Assembly (NCBI RefSeq): GCF_002798015.1
Contig: NZ_PGTZ01000010.1
Span: forward strand, 124,001-188,000
From: Luteimicrobium subarcticum
GTDB taxonomy: Bacteria > Actinomycetota > Actinomycetes > Actinomycetales > Cellulomonadaceae
DNA length: 64,000 nucleotides
Direction of reading: 5' to 3'
Under the pieces are notes generated by a model. That model was given only the letters and a program-made list of their open reading frames with translations. It had not been told where the DNA came from and ran no database searches. The position numbers were made by a program, and so were the translations under genes. Below are positions 26,660 to 35,900 of this stretch, piece by piece (the stretch's first letter is position 1; every line of letters starts with the position of its first letter).

Positions 26660-27547
26660 TCAGACGCCCTGCGGCGCCGGTTCGACGAGCCGGCGCCGCA
26701 GGGCGTCCTGCACGCCCGGGCCCAGCCCCAGGCCGTCCGTGAAGTAGCCCTCGACGTCGCCGAAGCGTGTCGTCATCTCGTCGAGCGCGGCCCGCAGGTA
26801 CTCGACCCGGACACCCAGCACCGGCGTCAGCAGGTCGGGGTCCCCGCCCTTCGCGGCGAACGCGTCGAACATCGGCTGCAACGCCGGGAGCAGGCGCTCG
26901 TTGGTGAGCAGGTAGTCCGCCTCGACGTCCTCCGGGCTGACCCCGAGCAGCAGCAGGAGGGCCGCGGCACCCCACCCCGTCCGGTCCTTGCCCGTCGTGC
27001 AGTGGAACAGCACCGGTCCCTCGCCCGCGGCGAGCGCCCCGAACAGCGCGGCGTAGGAGGCCCGCGCGCTCGGCAGGCGGACGATGTCGCGGTACGTCTC
27101 CGCGAAAGCGGTCGCGACCCCCGTGCCCGCGAGCATCGCCGCGAACGCGCCCGGGTCGTCGAAGAACTGCGCGACGTTCGCCGCCGCGGCCTGCGGCGAA
27201 TCGGCGAGGACGTCCGCGGCCACGTGCCGCACCCCCGGCGGCAGGGCGTCCGGACGCGCCCGCACCTCCCCCGCGGTCCGCAGGTCCACGACCGCCCGCA
27301 CCCCGCACGCCGCGAGCGCCGCACCACCGTCCGCGGTCAGCCCGTCGAGGCCCGCGGACCGCAGCACCACGCCGTAGCGGACCGTCCCCCCACCGCCCTG
27401 CGGCGTCGTCACCGGCCAGCCGCCCAGGTCGCGGGCGTTCGCCGCGCCGTCGAGCACGACGGCGGCGCCGGGTGCGGGCGTCGGTGCGGGCGCTGCGGTG
27501 GGCGCGGGCGTCGGACGGGCAGGGCTCACGGGCAGGTCGGCAGGCAC
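26660..27547 (-). CDS. Tyrosine/dual-specificity phosphatase (Tyr_phosphatase3 family)
   Basis: A 295-residue protein with the family opening 'GAANARDLGGWPV' (about 34-46), 'VLRSAGLDGLTADGG' and the active-site loop 'HCTTGKDRTG' (Cys183, Arg189), a CX5R P-loop. The general-acid-side helix 'DYLLTNERL' follows. Relatives act on phosphotyrosine or phosphoinositides; the target is unknown. The N-terminal ~25 residues are Pro/Ala-rich repeats. A GTG at 27547 is chosen; the ribosome site is weak and an internal GTG 18 bp on is possible. The last 16 codons overlap a long palindrome. Divergent from the AI-2E-type permease. Confidence 0.9.
   Translation of the reverse strand: MPADLPVSPARPTPAPTAAPAPTPAPGAAVVLDGAANARDLGGWPVTTPQGGGGTVRYGVVLRSAGLDGLTADGGAALAACGVRAVVDLRTAGEVRARPDALPPGVRHVAADVLADSPQAAAANVAQFFDDPGAFAAMLAGTGVATAFAETYRDIVRLPSARASYAALFGALAAGEGPVLFHCTTGKDRTGWGAAALLLLLGVSPEDVEADYLLTNERLLPALQPMFDAFAAKGGDPDLLTPVLGVRVEYLRAALDEMTTRFGDVEGYFTDGLGLGPGVQDALRRRLVEPAPQGV
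26663..26707. terminator. 18-bp perfect hairpin embedded in the 3' end of the phosphatase gene
   Basis: GACGCCCTGCGGCGCCGG (26663-26680) pairs perfectly with 26690-26707 across a 9-nt loop. It lies between the stop of the plus-strand DUF7144 gene and within the last 16 codons of the minus-strand phosphatase. It should work for both strands. There is no U tract. Confidence 0.75.
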
Positions 27548-27619
27548 GCACCGACCCTGCCACCTCCCGCACGGCGCGCGCCACCTGCCCGAGCAGGGAC
27601 GTTGCGCTACGTTCTCGAC

Positions 27620-28882
27620 ATGGCAGACGCACGCCCGGCGCTGTTCTCCGTCCCGCTGGACGGGGTGGACGGTGCTGGGCGCCGCACGGGCGGCCGCTCC
27701 CCCCGCACGCCGCCGCCCTGGCTCTGGCGGGCGCTCCTCATGACGGCGCTGGCCGTCTTCGTGGCGGCGTTCGCGTGGTTCGCGCTGCGGAACCTCGAGG
27801 GGCTGCTCGTCGACCTGCTGCTCGCGTTCTTCCTGACGCTCGTGCTCGAGCCCACCGTCGTGTGGCTCGTGCGGCACGGGTGGCGCCGCACCGTCGCCGC
27901 GGGCACCGCGCTGGGCGGGTTCATCGTCGCCGTCTGCGTCGTCGCCGTGCTGTTCGGGCGCCTGTTCGTCGAGCAGCTCGTCGGGCTGTTCGAGGCGCTG
28001 CCCCACCTCTACGAGGACCTCACGCAGTGGGCGTCCGACGAGCTCGGCGTCCAGCTCCCGGCGTCCGAGGACGTCGTGCACTCGACCCTGTCCCGCTACG
28101 GGAACGACGTCGCGTCCGGCGTGTGGCTCGTCGGCACGGGGCTCGTGGGCGTGATCTTCTCGCTCGCGACGATCCTGCTGATCGTCTACTACCTGTCGTC
28201 CGCGGGGCCGAGGTTCCGCCGGACGGTCTGCTCGTGGCTGCCCCAGCAGCGGCAGTCGGAGATGCTGCGCCTGTGGGACATCACGCAGATCAAGGTGTCG
28301 GACTTCGTGACGTCCCGGGTGGTCCTCGCGGCCCTCTCGAGCTTCTTCACCTGGATCTTCCTGACGATCATCCACACCCCGTACGCCGTGCCGCTCGCCC
28401 TGTTCACCGGGGTGGTCTCGCAGTTCGTCCCGACGATCGGCACGTACATCGGGGGCGCCCTGCCGACGCTCGTGGCGCTGACCGCGCAGGGCGTGGGGGC
28501 GATGGTCGCGGTCCTCGTCTTCATCATCGTGTACCAGCAGATCGAGAACTACGTGTTCTCGCCGAAGGTCTCGGCGCGCGCGCTCGAGATGAACCCGGCG
28601 GTCTCGTTCGTCGTGGTGATCGCGTTCGGTGCGGTGTTCGGGGCCATCGGGGCGTTCCTCGCCCTGCCGATCGCGGCGACGATCCAGGCCGCCGCGTCCA
28701 CCTACCTGCAACGGCACGAGCTCGTGGACTCCGCGAGCCTGTACGACCCGGAACCCACGTCCCGATCCCTGGGCACCCCCGACGACGGCCACCGCGGGTC
28801 CCGGCGCCGGCGCGCGAACCACGCCGCGACGATCGAGGCCGCCCGGACGGTCGACGAACGCATCGAGAACGGCATCGAGTAG
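27620..28882 (+). CDS. AI-2E family (PerM-type) membrane permease
   Basis: A 420-residue protein with about eight helices. Family features are the N-terminal helix pair, the amphipathic 'LVGLFEALPHLYEDLTQW' segment, 'FVPTIGTYIGGALPTLVALT' and 'YQQIENYVFSPKVSARALEMNP', then 'GAFLALPIAATIQAA'. The last ~60 residues are a soluble, basic tail. The family includes transporters proposed to export AI-2 or other solutes; the substrate here is unknown. The ATG at 27620 is the first in frame before family sequence. The DUF1269 gene follows after 12 bp and is probably co-transcribed. Confidence 0.92.
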   Translation: MADARPALFSVPLDGVDGAGRRTGGRSPRTPPPWLWRALLMTALAVFVAAFAWFALRNLEGLLVDLLLAFFLTLVLEPTVVWLVRHGWRRTVAAGTALGGFIVAVCVVAVLFGRLFVEQLVGLFEALPHLYEDLTQWASDELGVQLPASEDVVHSTLSRYGNDVASGVWLVGTGLVGVIFSLATILLIVYYLSSAGPRFRRTVCSWLPQQRQSEMLRLWDITQIKVSDFVTSRVVLAALSSFFTWIFLTIIHTPYAVPLALFTGVVSQFVPTIGTYIGGALPTLVALTAQGVGAMVAVLVFIIVYQQIENYVFSPKVSARALEMNPAVSFVVVIAFGAVFGAIGAFLALPIAATIQAAASTYLQRHELVDSASLYDPEPTSRSLGTPDDGHRGSRRRRANHAATIEAARTVDERIENGIE

Positions 28883-28894
28883 AGGAGAAGCACC

Positions 28895-29377
28895 ATGACC
28901 ACGTTCACCGTGTGGAAGTACGACGACCCCGAGCGCGCCGAGCAGGCCGAGGGCATCCTGCGCGACGCGGAGTCGGACGGGCTGGTGACGCTGCACGACA
29001 CGGCCGTCGTCACCTGGCCGGCGGGAGCCGCACGCCCCACGACGCGGCACCATCACCAGGACACCGCCCGCGGCGCCGGCTGGGGCGCGCTGTGGGGGTT
29101 CTTCTTCGGTGTGCTGTTCTTCGTGCCGTTCCTCGGCGCCGCAGCGGGGGCCGCCCTCGGGGCGGGTGCCAAGGCGATGGCCGGGCTCGGCATCCGCGAG
29201 GACGACGTCGAACGCATCCGCGCGGCCGTCACCGAAGGGACGTCCGCGCTGTTCGCCGTCACGGAGGCCGGCGACCTCGACCGCCTCGGCGAGCGCCTGC
29301 ACGGACTCGGTGGCGCGCTCGTCGACACGAACCTCACCGACGCGGAGCGCCGGAACCTGCTCGAGGTCGTGGACTGA
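28895..29377 (+). CDS. DUF1269 domain membrane protein
   Basis: A 160-residue protein. An N-terminal ferredoxin-like region ('FTVWKYDDPERAEQAEGIL') and 'VTLHDTAVVTWPAG' lead to a His-rich turn and a Gly/Ala-rich hydrophobic hairpin ('GWGALWGFFFGVLFFVPFLG', then 'GAAAGAALGAGAKAM'), ending in 'GIREDDVERIRAAVTEGTSALF'. This is the DUF1269 layout. A GAGGAGAA ribosome site precedes the ATG. Function unknown; the family is linked to stress responses in some bacteria. A ~220-bp stretch without a gene follows. Confidence 0.92.
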   Translation: MTTFTVWKYDDPERAEQAEGILRDAESDGLVTLHDTAVVTWPAGAARPTTRHHHQDTARGAGWGALWGFFFGVLFFVPFLGAAAGAALGAGAKAMAGLGIREDDVERIRAAVTEGTSALFAVTEAGDLDRLGERLHGLGGALVDTNLTDAERRNLLEVVD

Positions 29378-29597
29378 CCCGTCCGGTGACCTGTCGGCCC
29401 GCGTTCGTGACGCCGAGCACCACAGCCGCAGCCGACCGCACCGCCCCGACTCCCCTCGCGGCAGACGCACGGCGTCCTCCCGCGGGAACCGCACCCCGGC
29501 GACGCCGGGTCGAGGGTGGCTCCGGTGCTCCACGTCACGACGCCCGACTGCGTCGCCCGCATCCCCCGCAGCCTCCGTCCCGACGAGAGGAACCGTC

Positions 29598-30458
29598 GTG
29601 AACGTCCCCCCGGTCGCCGGTCTGGCCGCCGTCTCCGTGCCGAGCCTGGACGACGTGTCGGGCAAGAACCTCACGTGGTGGGGATTCGCGTTCGCGATCG
29701 CGACGATGGTGATCGCGTGGCTCGTGGCGCGGTACGCCGGCCGCGGCGTCATGCGGCTCCCCGCGCGGTTCGCCGGCGTCTCGGAGTCGCTCGCGGCGAC
29801 GACCGCGCGCCTGGTGCGGTACTTCGTCCTGCTGCTCGGCGTGGGGGTGGCGCTCGCGTTCCTCGGTGCGGACGTCCAGCCGCTCATCGCGGGCGCGATC
29901 ATCGTCGCCGTGGTCCTGGTGATCGCGCTGCGAGGCGTCGCCGACAACTTCGGGGCGAGCGTCATCCTGCAGACGCGCCAGCCGATCCGTGTCGGCGACG
30001 ACGTCGAGTCGCAGGGCTACCGCGGCACGGTGCGCGAGCTCAACGCGCGGTCCGTCGTCATCCGCACGGCCGACGGCGTCGCGGTGCACCTGCCGAACAG
30101 CGACGTGCTGGGCGAGCCCCTGCTCAACTACTCCGAGTACGGCGCCCGGCGTGACGAGGTCGAGGTGTGGCTCGAGGACCCCGACCTCGACGTCGACGTC
30201 GAGACGGTGCGCGCGGCCGTCGTCGCGGCGACGGGGGTCGCGCGCCACCCCGAACCGGTCGTCGTGGTCGTCACCGGTCGGCCCGCGAGCGCGACGCTGC
30301 GCGCCCGGTTCTGGTTCTCGCCGCGGGCACCGCTGGCGGTGACGTCCGAGGTCGTGACCGCGGTGTCCGCCGCCCTCCGGGGGCGTGCCGGCGACTGGGC
30401 GGTCGACGGTCCACCGCGGCCGCCCGCCCCGCGCGCACCCGCGCCGCGGCAGCGCTGA
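29598..30458 (+). CDS. MscS-type mechanosensitive channel
   Basis: A 286-residue small-conductance channel protein. Three helices lie in the first ~115 residues; the pore-lining helix with Gly/Ala runs into 'ALRGVADNFGASVILQTRQP', the family signature, and then the beta domain ('IRVGDDVESQGYRGTVRELNARSVVIRTADGVAVHLPNSDVL' in parts). The C-terminus is Pro/Arg-rich. It protects cells during osmotic down-shock. The GTG start has GAGAGG upstream. The preceding 220 bp hold no gene that I can see. Confidence 0.93.
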   Translation: MNVPPVAGLAAVSVPSLDDVSGKNLTWWGFAFAIATMVIAWLVARYAGRGVMRLPARFAGVSESLAATTARLVRYFVLLLGVGVALAFLGADVQPLIAGAIIVAVVLVIALRGVADNFGASVILQTRQPIRVGDDVESQGYRGTVRELNARSVVIRTADGVAVHLPNSDVLGEPLLNYSEYGARRDEVEVWLEDPDLDVDVETVRAAVVAATGVARHPEPVVVVVTGRPASATLRARFWFSPRAPLAVTSEVVTAVSAALRGRAGDWAVDGPPRPPAPRAPAPRQR

Positions 30459-30511
30459 CGCCCGCACCGACGTCGGGAACAACGCACGCGCGGCCCGGGT
30501 TGCCGTTCCAC

Positions 30512-31996
30512 GTGACCTCCCCCGACACCGACGCGCCGATCTCGCGCCGCAGCGTGGGGCTGCGCTCCGAGCGCGGCCCGATCCTGCTGTCCCTCATGCT
30601 CGCTACGGCGCTCGTCGCACTCGACTCCACCGTCATCGCGACGGCCATCCCGACGATCACGAAGGACCTGGGCGGCTTCTCGCAGTTCCCGTGGCTCCTG
30701 TCGGTGTACCTGCTGGCGCAGGCCGCGACGACCCCGCTGTACGGGAAGGTCGCGGACATGCTGGGGCGCAAGCCCGTCATGATGATCGGCATCGCGGTGT
30801 TCCTCGTGGGGTCGGTGCTGTGTGCGCTCGCGTGGTCGATGCCGTCGCTCATCGCGTTCCGCGCGGTGCAGGGCCTGGGGGCGGGCGCGATCCTGCCGAT
30901 GTCGATGACGATCGTCGGCGACATCTACTCGCTCCAGGAGCGTGCGAAGGTCCAGGGGTACGTGGCGAGCGTGTGGGGCGTGTCAGCCGTGGTGGGCCCG
31001 CTGATCGGCGGCGCGTTCTCGCAGTGGGTGTCGTGGCGCTGGATCTTCTGGGTCAACGTGCCGCTCTGCCTCGTCGCGGGCGTGATCCTGTGGCGCAACT
31101 TTCGCGAGAAGGTCGAGCGCCGGCGACACCGCATCGACTACCTCGGTGCGATCCTCGTGACGGCGGCCACGACGCTGATCATGCTCGGCCTGCTCGAGGG
31201 CGGGGAGGGCTGGGCGTGGCTGTCGGCGACGAGCGTCGTGGTGCTCGGCGCGGGGGCGGCGCTGGTCGTGGCGTTCGTGCTGGTGGAGCGCCGGGCGCCG
31301 GAGCCCGTGCTGCCGCTGTGGGTGTTCGGGCGGCGCGCCCTGCTGACCACGAGCCTCGCGTCCCTCGGCGTGGGCGCGGTCATGATCGGCTTCACGTCGT
31401 ACGTGCCGACGTTCACGCAGGTGACCCTCGGCACGGGCGCCCTGATCGCGGGGTTCTCGGTCGCGACGATGACGGTCGGGTGGCCGATCGCGGCCGCCCA
31501 GAGCGGGCGGATCTACCTGCGCCACGGCTTCCGCGTGACGGCGCTCATCGGGTCGGCGATCACGGTCGTGGGCGCGGTGCTCATGCTGCTGCTGGGCACC
31601 GGGTCGACGCCGTGGGAGGTCGGCGCCTTCTGCCTCGTCGTGGGCGCCGGGCTGGGGCTCACGGCGCCGCCCACGCAGATCGCGGCGCAGAACACCGTCG
31701 GCTGGTCGGAGCGCGGCGTGGTGACGTCCGCGACGATGTTCGCGCGCAGCATCGGGTCCGCGCTCGGCGTGGCGGTGTACGGGGCGATCGTCAACGCGTC
31801 GCTGGGGTCGTCCGCGGGCCACCCCGCGCCCGGTCCGCTCGCCGACGCAGTGCACGACGTGTTCGTCGGCGTCCTGGTCGCTGCGGTCGGCATGGCCCTG
31901 GCCGTGTTCCTCATGCCGCGCGACGGAGCCGGCCGCGCCGACCGGGAGACCGTCGCCACGGAGGCTGCCGAGGCCCGTGGGGGTGCCGCCGGTTAG
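30512..31996 (+). CDS. MFS drug-resistance-type transporter (DHA2/EmrB-QacA family)
   Basis: A 494-residue transporter with about 14 helices. Motifs: 'ALDSTVIATAIPTITKDL' (helix 1, motif D1), 'LYGKVADMLGRKPVMM' (motif A), 'RAVQGLGAGAILPMSMTIVGDI' (motif B) and 'VWGVSAVVGPLIGGAFSQWVSWRWIFWVN' (motif C and following, in parts). It probably exports drugs or metabolites by proton antiport. The GTG at 30512 lacks a strong ribosome site; a TTG 12 bp upstream is possible. It is 53 bp after mscS and 9 bp before nfo on the same strand. Confidence 0.9.
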   Translation: MTSPDTDAPISRRSVGLRSERGPILLSLMLATALVALDSTVIATAIPTITKDLGGFSQFPWLLSVYLLAQAATTPLYGKVADMLGRKPVMMIGIAVFLVGSVLCALAWSMPSLIAFRAVQGLGAGAILPMSMTIVGDIYSLQERAKVQGYVASVWGVSAVVGPLIGGAFSQWVSWRWIFWVNVPLCLVAGVILWRNFREKVERRRHRIDYLGAILVTAATTLIMLGLLEGGEGWAWLSATSVVVLGAGAALVVAFVLVERRAPEPVLPLWVFGRRALLTTSLASLGVGAVMIGFTSYVPTFTQVTLGTGALIAGFSVATMTVGWPIAAAQSGRIYLRHGFRVTALIGSAITVVGAVLMLLLGTGSTPWEVGAFCLVVGAGLGLTAPPTQIAAQNTVGWSERGVVTSATMFARSIGSALGVAVYGAIVNASLGSSAGHPAPGPLADAVHDVFVGVLVAAVGMALAVFLMPRDGAGRADRETVATEAAEARGGAAG

Positions 31997-32005
31997 GTTG
32001 GGGGC

Positions 32006-32836
32006 ATGCGCATCGGAGCCCACGTCGACCAGTCGGACGCCGTCGCCCTCGCCCTGGCGATGGGCGCGGGTCAGGCCCAGGTGTTCCTGGGCGACCCGCA
32101 GTCCTGGAAGGGTCCGGCGTTCGACTTCCCGGGCGGAGCGGACGCCCTGCGCGCCACCGCCGCGGACGCCGACGTCGACCTCGTGGTCCACGCGCCCTAC
32201 GTCATCAACGTCGCGAGCACGAACAACCGCATCCGGATCCCGAGCCGCAAGCTGCTCCAGAAGATCATGGACGGCGCGGCGGCGATCGGTGCGAAGGGGG
32301 TCGTGGTGCACGGCGGCCACGTCGGCAAGGACGACGAGCCGGAGGTCGGGTTCGACAACTGGCGCAAGGCGGTCGAGGCGCTGACGACCGACGTGCCGGT
32401 GCTCATCGAGAACACCGCGGGCGGCGACGGTGCGATGGCGCGGGGTCTCGACCGGATCGCGCAGCTGTGGGAGGCGGTCGCGCCGGCCGGCCGGAAGGCG
32501 GGCGTCGACGTGGGGCTCTGCCTGGACAGCTGCCACGCGTGGGCGTCGGGCATCGACCTCACGACGGCCGTCGCGGACGTCCGTGCGATCACCGGACGCA
32601 TCGACCTGGTGCACGCGAACAACAGCCGCGACGCCGCGGGGTCGGGCGCCGACCGGCACGCCGGCCTGACGGACGGCACGATCGACCCGGACGTCCTGGT
32701 CGCGCTGGTCCGCGACGCGGGCGCGCCCGTGATCTGCGAGACGCACGCCGACGCCCCGCGCGACGTCGCGTGGCTCACCGAGCAGCTCGGCGTCGAGGCG
32801 GGCATCGACGCCGACGCCGGACCGACGGGGGCGTAG
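32006..32836 (+). CDS. nfo: Deoxyribonuclease IV (AP endonuclease, EndoIV family)
   Basis: A 276-residue base-excision repair enzyme that cuts DNA 5' to abasic sites using three zinc ions. Zinc-ligand motifs are visible: 'HAPYVINVAS', 'VVHGGHVGKD', 'IENTAGG', 'CLDSCHAWASGID', 'LVHANNSRDAAGSGADRHAGL' (in two parts) and 'ICETHAD'. The 'MRIGAHVD' start is typical. It begins 9 bp after the MFS gene, so the two are probably transcribed together, and ends before a strong hairpin. Confidence 0.95.
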   Translation: MRIGAHVDQSDAVALALAMGAGQAQVFLGDPQSWKGPAFDFPGGADALRATAADADVDLVVHAPYVINVASTNNRIRIPSRKLLQKIMDGAAAIGAKGVVVHGGHVGKDDEPEVGFDNWRKAVEALTTDVPVLIENTAGGDGAMARGLDRIAQLWEAVAPAGRKAGVDVGLCLDSCHAWASGIDLTTAVADVRAITGRIDLVHANNSRDAAGSGADRHAGLTDGTIDPDVLVALVRDAGAPVICETHADAPRDVAWLTEQLGVEAGIDADAGPTGA

Positions 32837-32848
32837 ACCCGCTCACGC

Positions 32849-32887
32849 ACGTCGGCCCGGGAGGAACAGGTCCTCCCGGGCCGACGT
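32849..32887. terminator. Perfect 17-bp hairpin between convergent nfo and subtilase genes
   Basis: ACGTCGGCCCGGGAGGA (32849-32865), loop ACAGG, and the exact reverse complement (32871-32887). It lies 12 bp after the nfo stop and 13 bp from the subtilase stop, so it is well placed as a bidirectional terminator. Confidence 0.88.
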
Positions 32888-32900
32888 CGGCGTCAGCCGG

Positions 32901-35900
32901 TCACTCGGCGGACGAACCCCCGAGCAGGTAGTGCTTGCCGCTGCCCTGCAGCTTCGAGAAGGACGGCAGCTTCTGCTTGCCCTTCGGCGCGGCCTTCGGG
33001 CTGGCGGCCTTGTCGAGGTGGACGACCTCGGCGCGCGAGCCCTTCGTGCCCTGCAGGTGCAGGACGAGCGCGTCGGTGCCCTTCTTGGCGACGTCCGAAC
33101 CGAGGCTGTACACGATGGACGTGTTGCCCTGGTCCGCGAACAGCGGCGCCGAGACCTGGACGGCCGGGTCGGCGACGTCGTACGCGACGGCCGGCGAGTC
33201 GTCGACGTCGGTACCGGTGAACGCGTTGAACATGCCCACCGCGTAGGTGATCGGGAACGACGTGGCAGACGCCTTGACGCCGAGGATCGCCGGGTTCACC
33301 GGAACCAGCAGGACGTCGTTGTCGAACACGTTGGTGTCGACGTCGCCCTCCTGGTAGTTGACGGGCTGGACGTCGACGAGGGTCGGCGCCCCGGTGCTGT
33401 CCCGGTCGTTGAGGTCGTAGACGAGCGCCTCGAGGAGGTCCGTCGACGGCGCGTTCTGCACGTCGACCTCGAAGTCCGGCTTCCCGTCCTTCGTGGCGTC
33501 GATCTGGACGTACGGGATGACCGAGTTGCCGATGGTCGCCCAGTCGCCGAACGTCGCGAGGCCGATCCACAGCTCGCCGTTCGAGTACCCGCGGGTGCCC
33601 TTGACCGACCCGGTGCCCACGTACTTGAGGTCACCGGACGTCGTCGACGTGTTGTAGGTGCAGCCGGACGTCTGGGTGCCGGTGCAGACGGGCAGCTTGG
33701 GGCTCTTGGCACCGAGCTGCAGGACCGACACGAGCGACCGGTAGGCCGTCGAGCCGGACCCCTGGGAGACGCCCTTGCCCTTGAGGGTGAGCGCGGAGAG
33801 GGTCTGCTTGCCGCTGTGGAAGGTGGTGGCCTTCGTCGTGGTCGTCGACGCGGGCTTGGCGGCCCCGTAGACGGGGACGCGCAGCGACTTCTTGCCGGAC
33901 GGCGTGACGAGCAGGCGACCGGACGCGTCCGACACGTACTGGCGTGCCTCGTCGGCACCCGTGTACGGGCTGACCTGCGTGGCGTCCATCGTGGGGTCGA
34001 TCGTCTTGCGCAGGTCGGCCGTGACGACGGTCATCGTGACCTTCACGTCCTTGCTGGAGTGCGCGGGGATCGCGACGGCGGTCGGCGACACCGAGTAGGT
34101 GACCCCGGGCTGCTTGACGACACCCTGGTACTTCAGCGTGACGGTCGTCTTGGACGAGCCGGTGTTCTGCACGCGGACCGTCCGCTTCTCCGTGACGATC
34201 GCCTTGTTGGCGGGTGCCTCCACGACACCGAACGAGGCCGAGACCCCGCCGCGCACGTCGGTGTCGTACGCGATGACGCTCGTGTCGACCGCCGCGAGGG
34301 CGTCCACGCGGCCGGCGCCGACGCGTGCCGGGCCGTACTTGTGCCCGCTCTTGTCCGTGCCGGTGTACAGGTCGTGGCCGGCGGTGTTCATGACGGCGGC
34401 CTTGATCGCCTCGGCCGACCACGACGGGTGCGCGGCCTTCACGAGCGCGGAGATGCCGGCGACGTGCGGGGTCGCCATGGACGTCCCCGACTCGACGAGC
34501 ACGCCGTTGCCGGAGCCGAGGCCCGCGGACGCGACGGTGTCACCGGGTGCGGTGACGTCGGGCTTGACCACGCCGAGCGACCCGTGGGTGCCCCGCGAGC
34601 TGAAGGTGCTGAGGGTGTCGGTGATGGCGGGCATGACGTCCTTGATGGTGGCCTGGAGCGACCCGTCGAACGTGACGTTGAGGGTGCCCGCGGTCACGGC
34701 CGGCTGGAGCCGGTCGGTCTGCGTCTTGGGGAGCTGGACGACCGGGATGGCGGTGCTGCCCGTGATGCCGGCGCCGAACACGTCACGACCGGAGGTGAAG
34801 ATCGCGCCGATCGCGCCGGCGGCCGCGACGTTGCCGGAGCGTCCGACGGAGCCGCAGCGACGGGTCGCGTCGTTGTCGTCCCAGACGAGCCAGGCGACCT
34901 TGCCCTTGACCTTCGCGGCGTCGGCGGCCGAGAGGGCGGTGCAGCCGTCGGCGTTCGCGCCCGGGATCGCCACGACGTCCCCGGTGACGGGGGCCGCGGT
35001 GGCCCACGGGTACGCGACCGAGAACTGGCTCGCGGCGATGCCCGCGACGTCGGACGGTGCGTTGACCTTCAGGCCGTCACGCAGCTGGTAGGCGTCCACG
35101 GAGCTCGCGACGGCGAGCGACCGGACCGCGTTGCCGGGCGAGCCGCCCGTGTCGGTGAGGTCGCCGTTGTTGCCCATCGCGATGACGGGCAGCACGCCGT
35201 TCTTGGCGAGGTTGTCGACGACCGCGTTCTCGGGGTCGTCGACGGTGCCGTAGTCGGAGCCGAGCGACATGTTGACGACGTCGAGGTGGTCGGAGAAGTC
35301 TCCGTCACCGTTGGGGTCGAGCGACCAGTCGAGCGCCGGGATGACCTCGTCGGTCGAGCCGGTGCAGCCGAACACCTTGAGGGCGTAGAGGGTGGCCTCT
35401 GGCGCCATCCCGGGGCCGATCTTCATGTCCATGAGCTTGTCGCTCGTGAGCTTCGCGTAGCTGCCGGTGAACGTCGAGCCGTCGGCGTTCTCGCCGTAGC
35501 CCGCGACGGTGCCGGAGACGTGCGTGCCGTGGGCGTCGCAGCCGAGCGGGTTGACGTCGGGGTGCGGGACGGGCTGGTAGTTCGCCGAGGCGGGGTCGGC
35601 GTCGTAGTCGTCGCCGACGAAGTCGTAGCCGCCCGCGACCTTCGCGGTGGGCGTCCATGCCGCGGTCGAGTGCGCGTGCGCGGTGTTCCACGCCGCGACG
35701 GTGCCCGGGCCGCCGAAGTCGGCGTGCGTGTAGTCGATGCCGGTGTCGATGACGCCGACGGTCACGCCCTTGCCGGTGTTGCCGGCGTCGCGCCACGTCG
35801 CGAGCGCCTTGGTGAGCACGGCGGTGCTCGAGTTGCTGATCTTCTTGGGGACGATCGGCGTGATCTTGACGACGTCGTCGCGGGCGGCCATGGCGTCGAT

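Noticed and set aside
29378-29597. A possible small gene between DUF1269 and mscS
   Set aside because: Short frames here lack a ribosome site and show no family-like or hydrophobic pattern.
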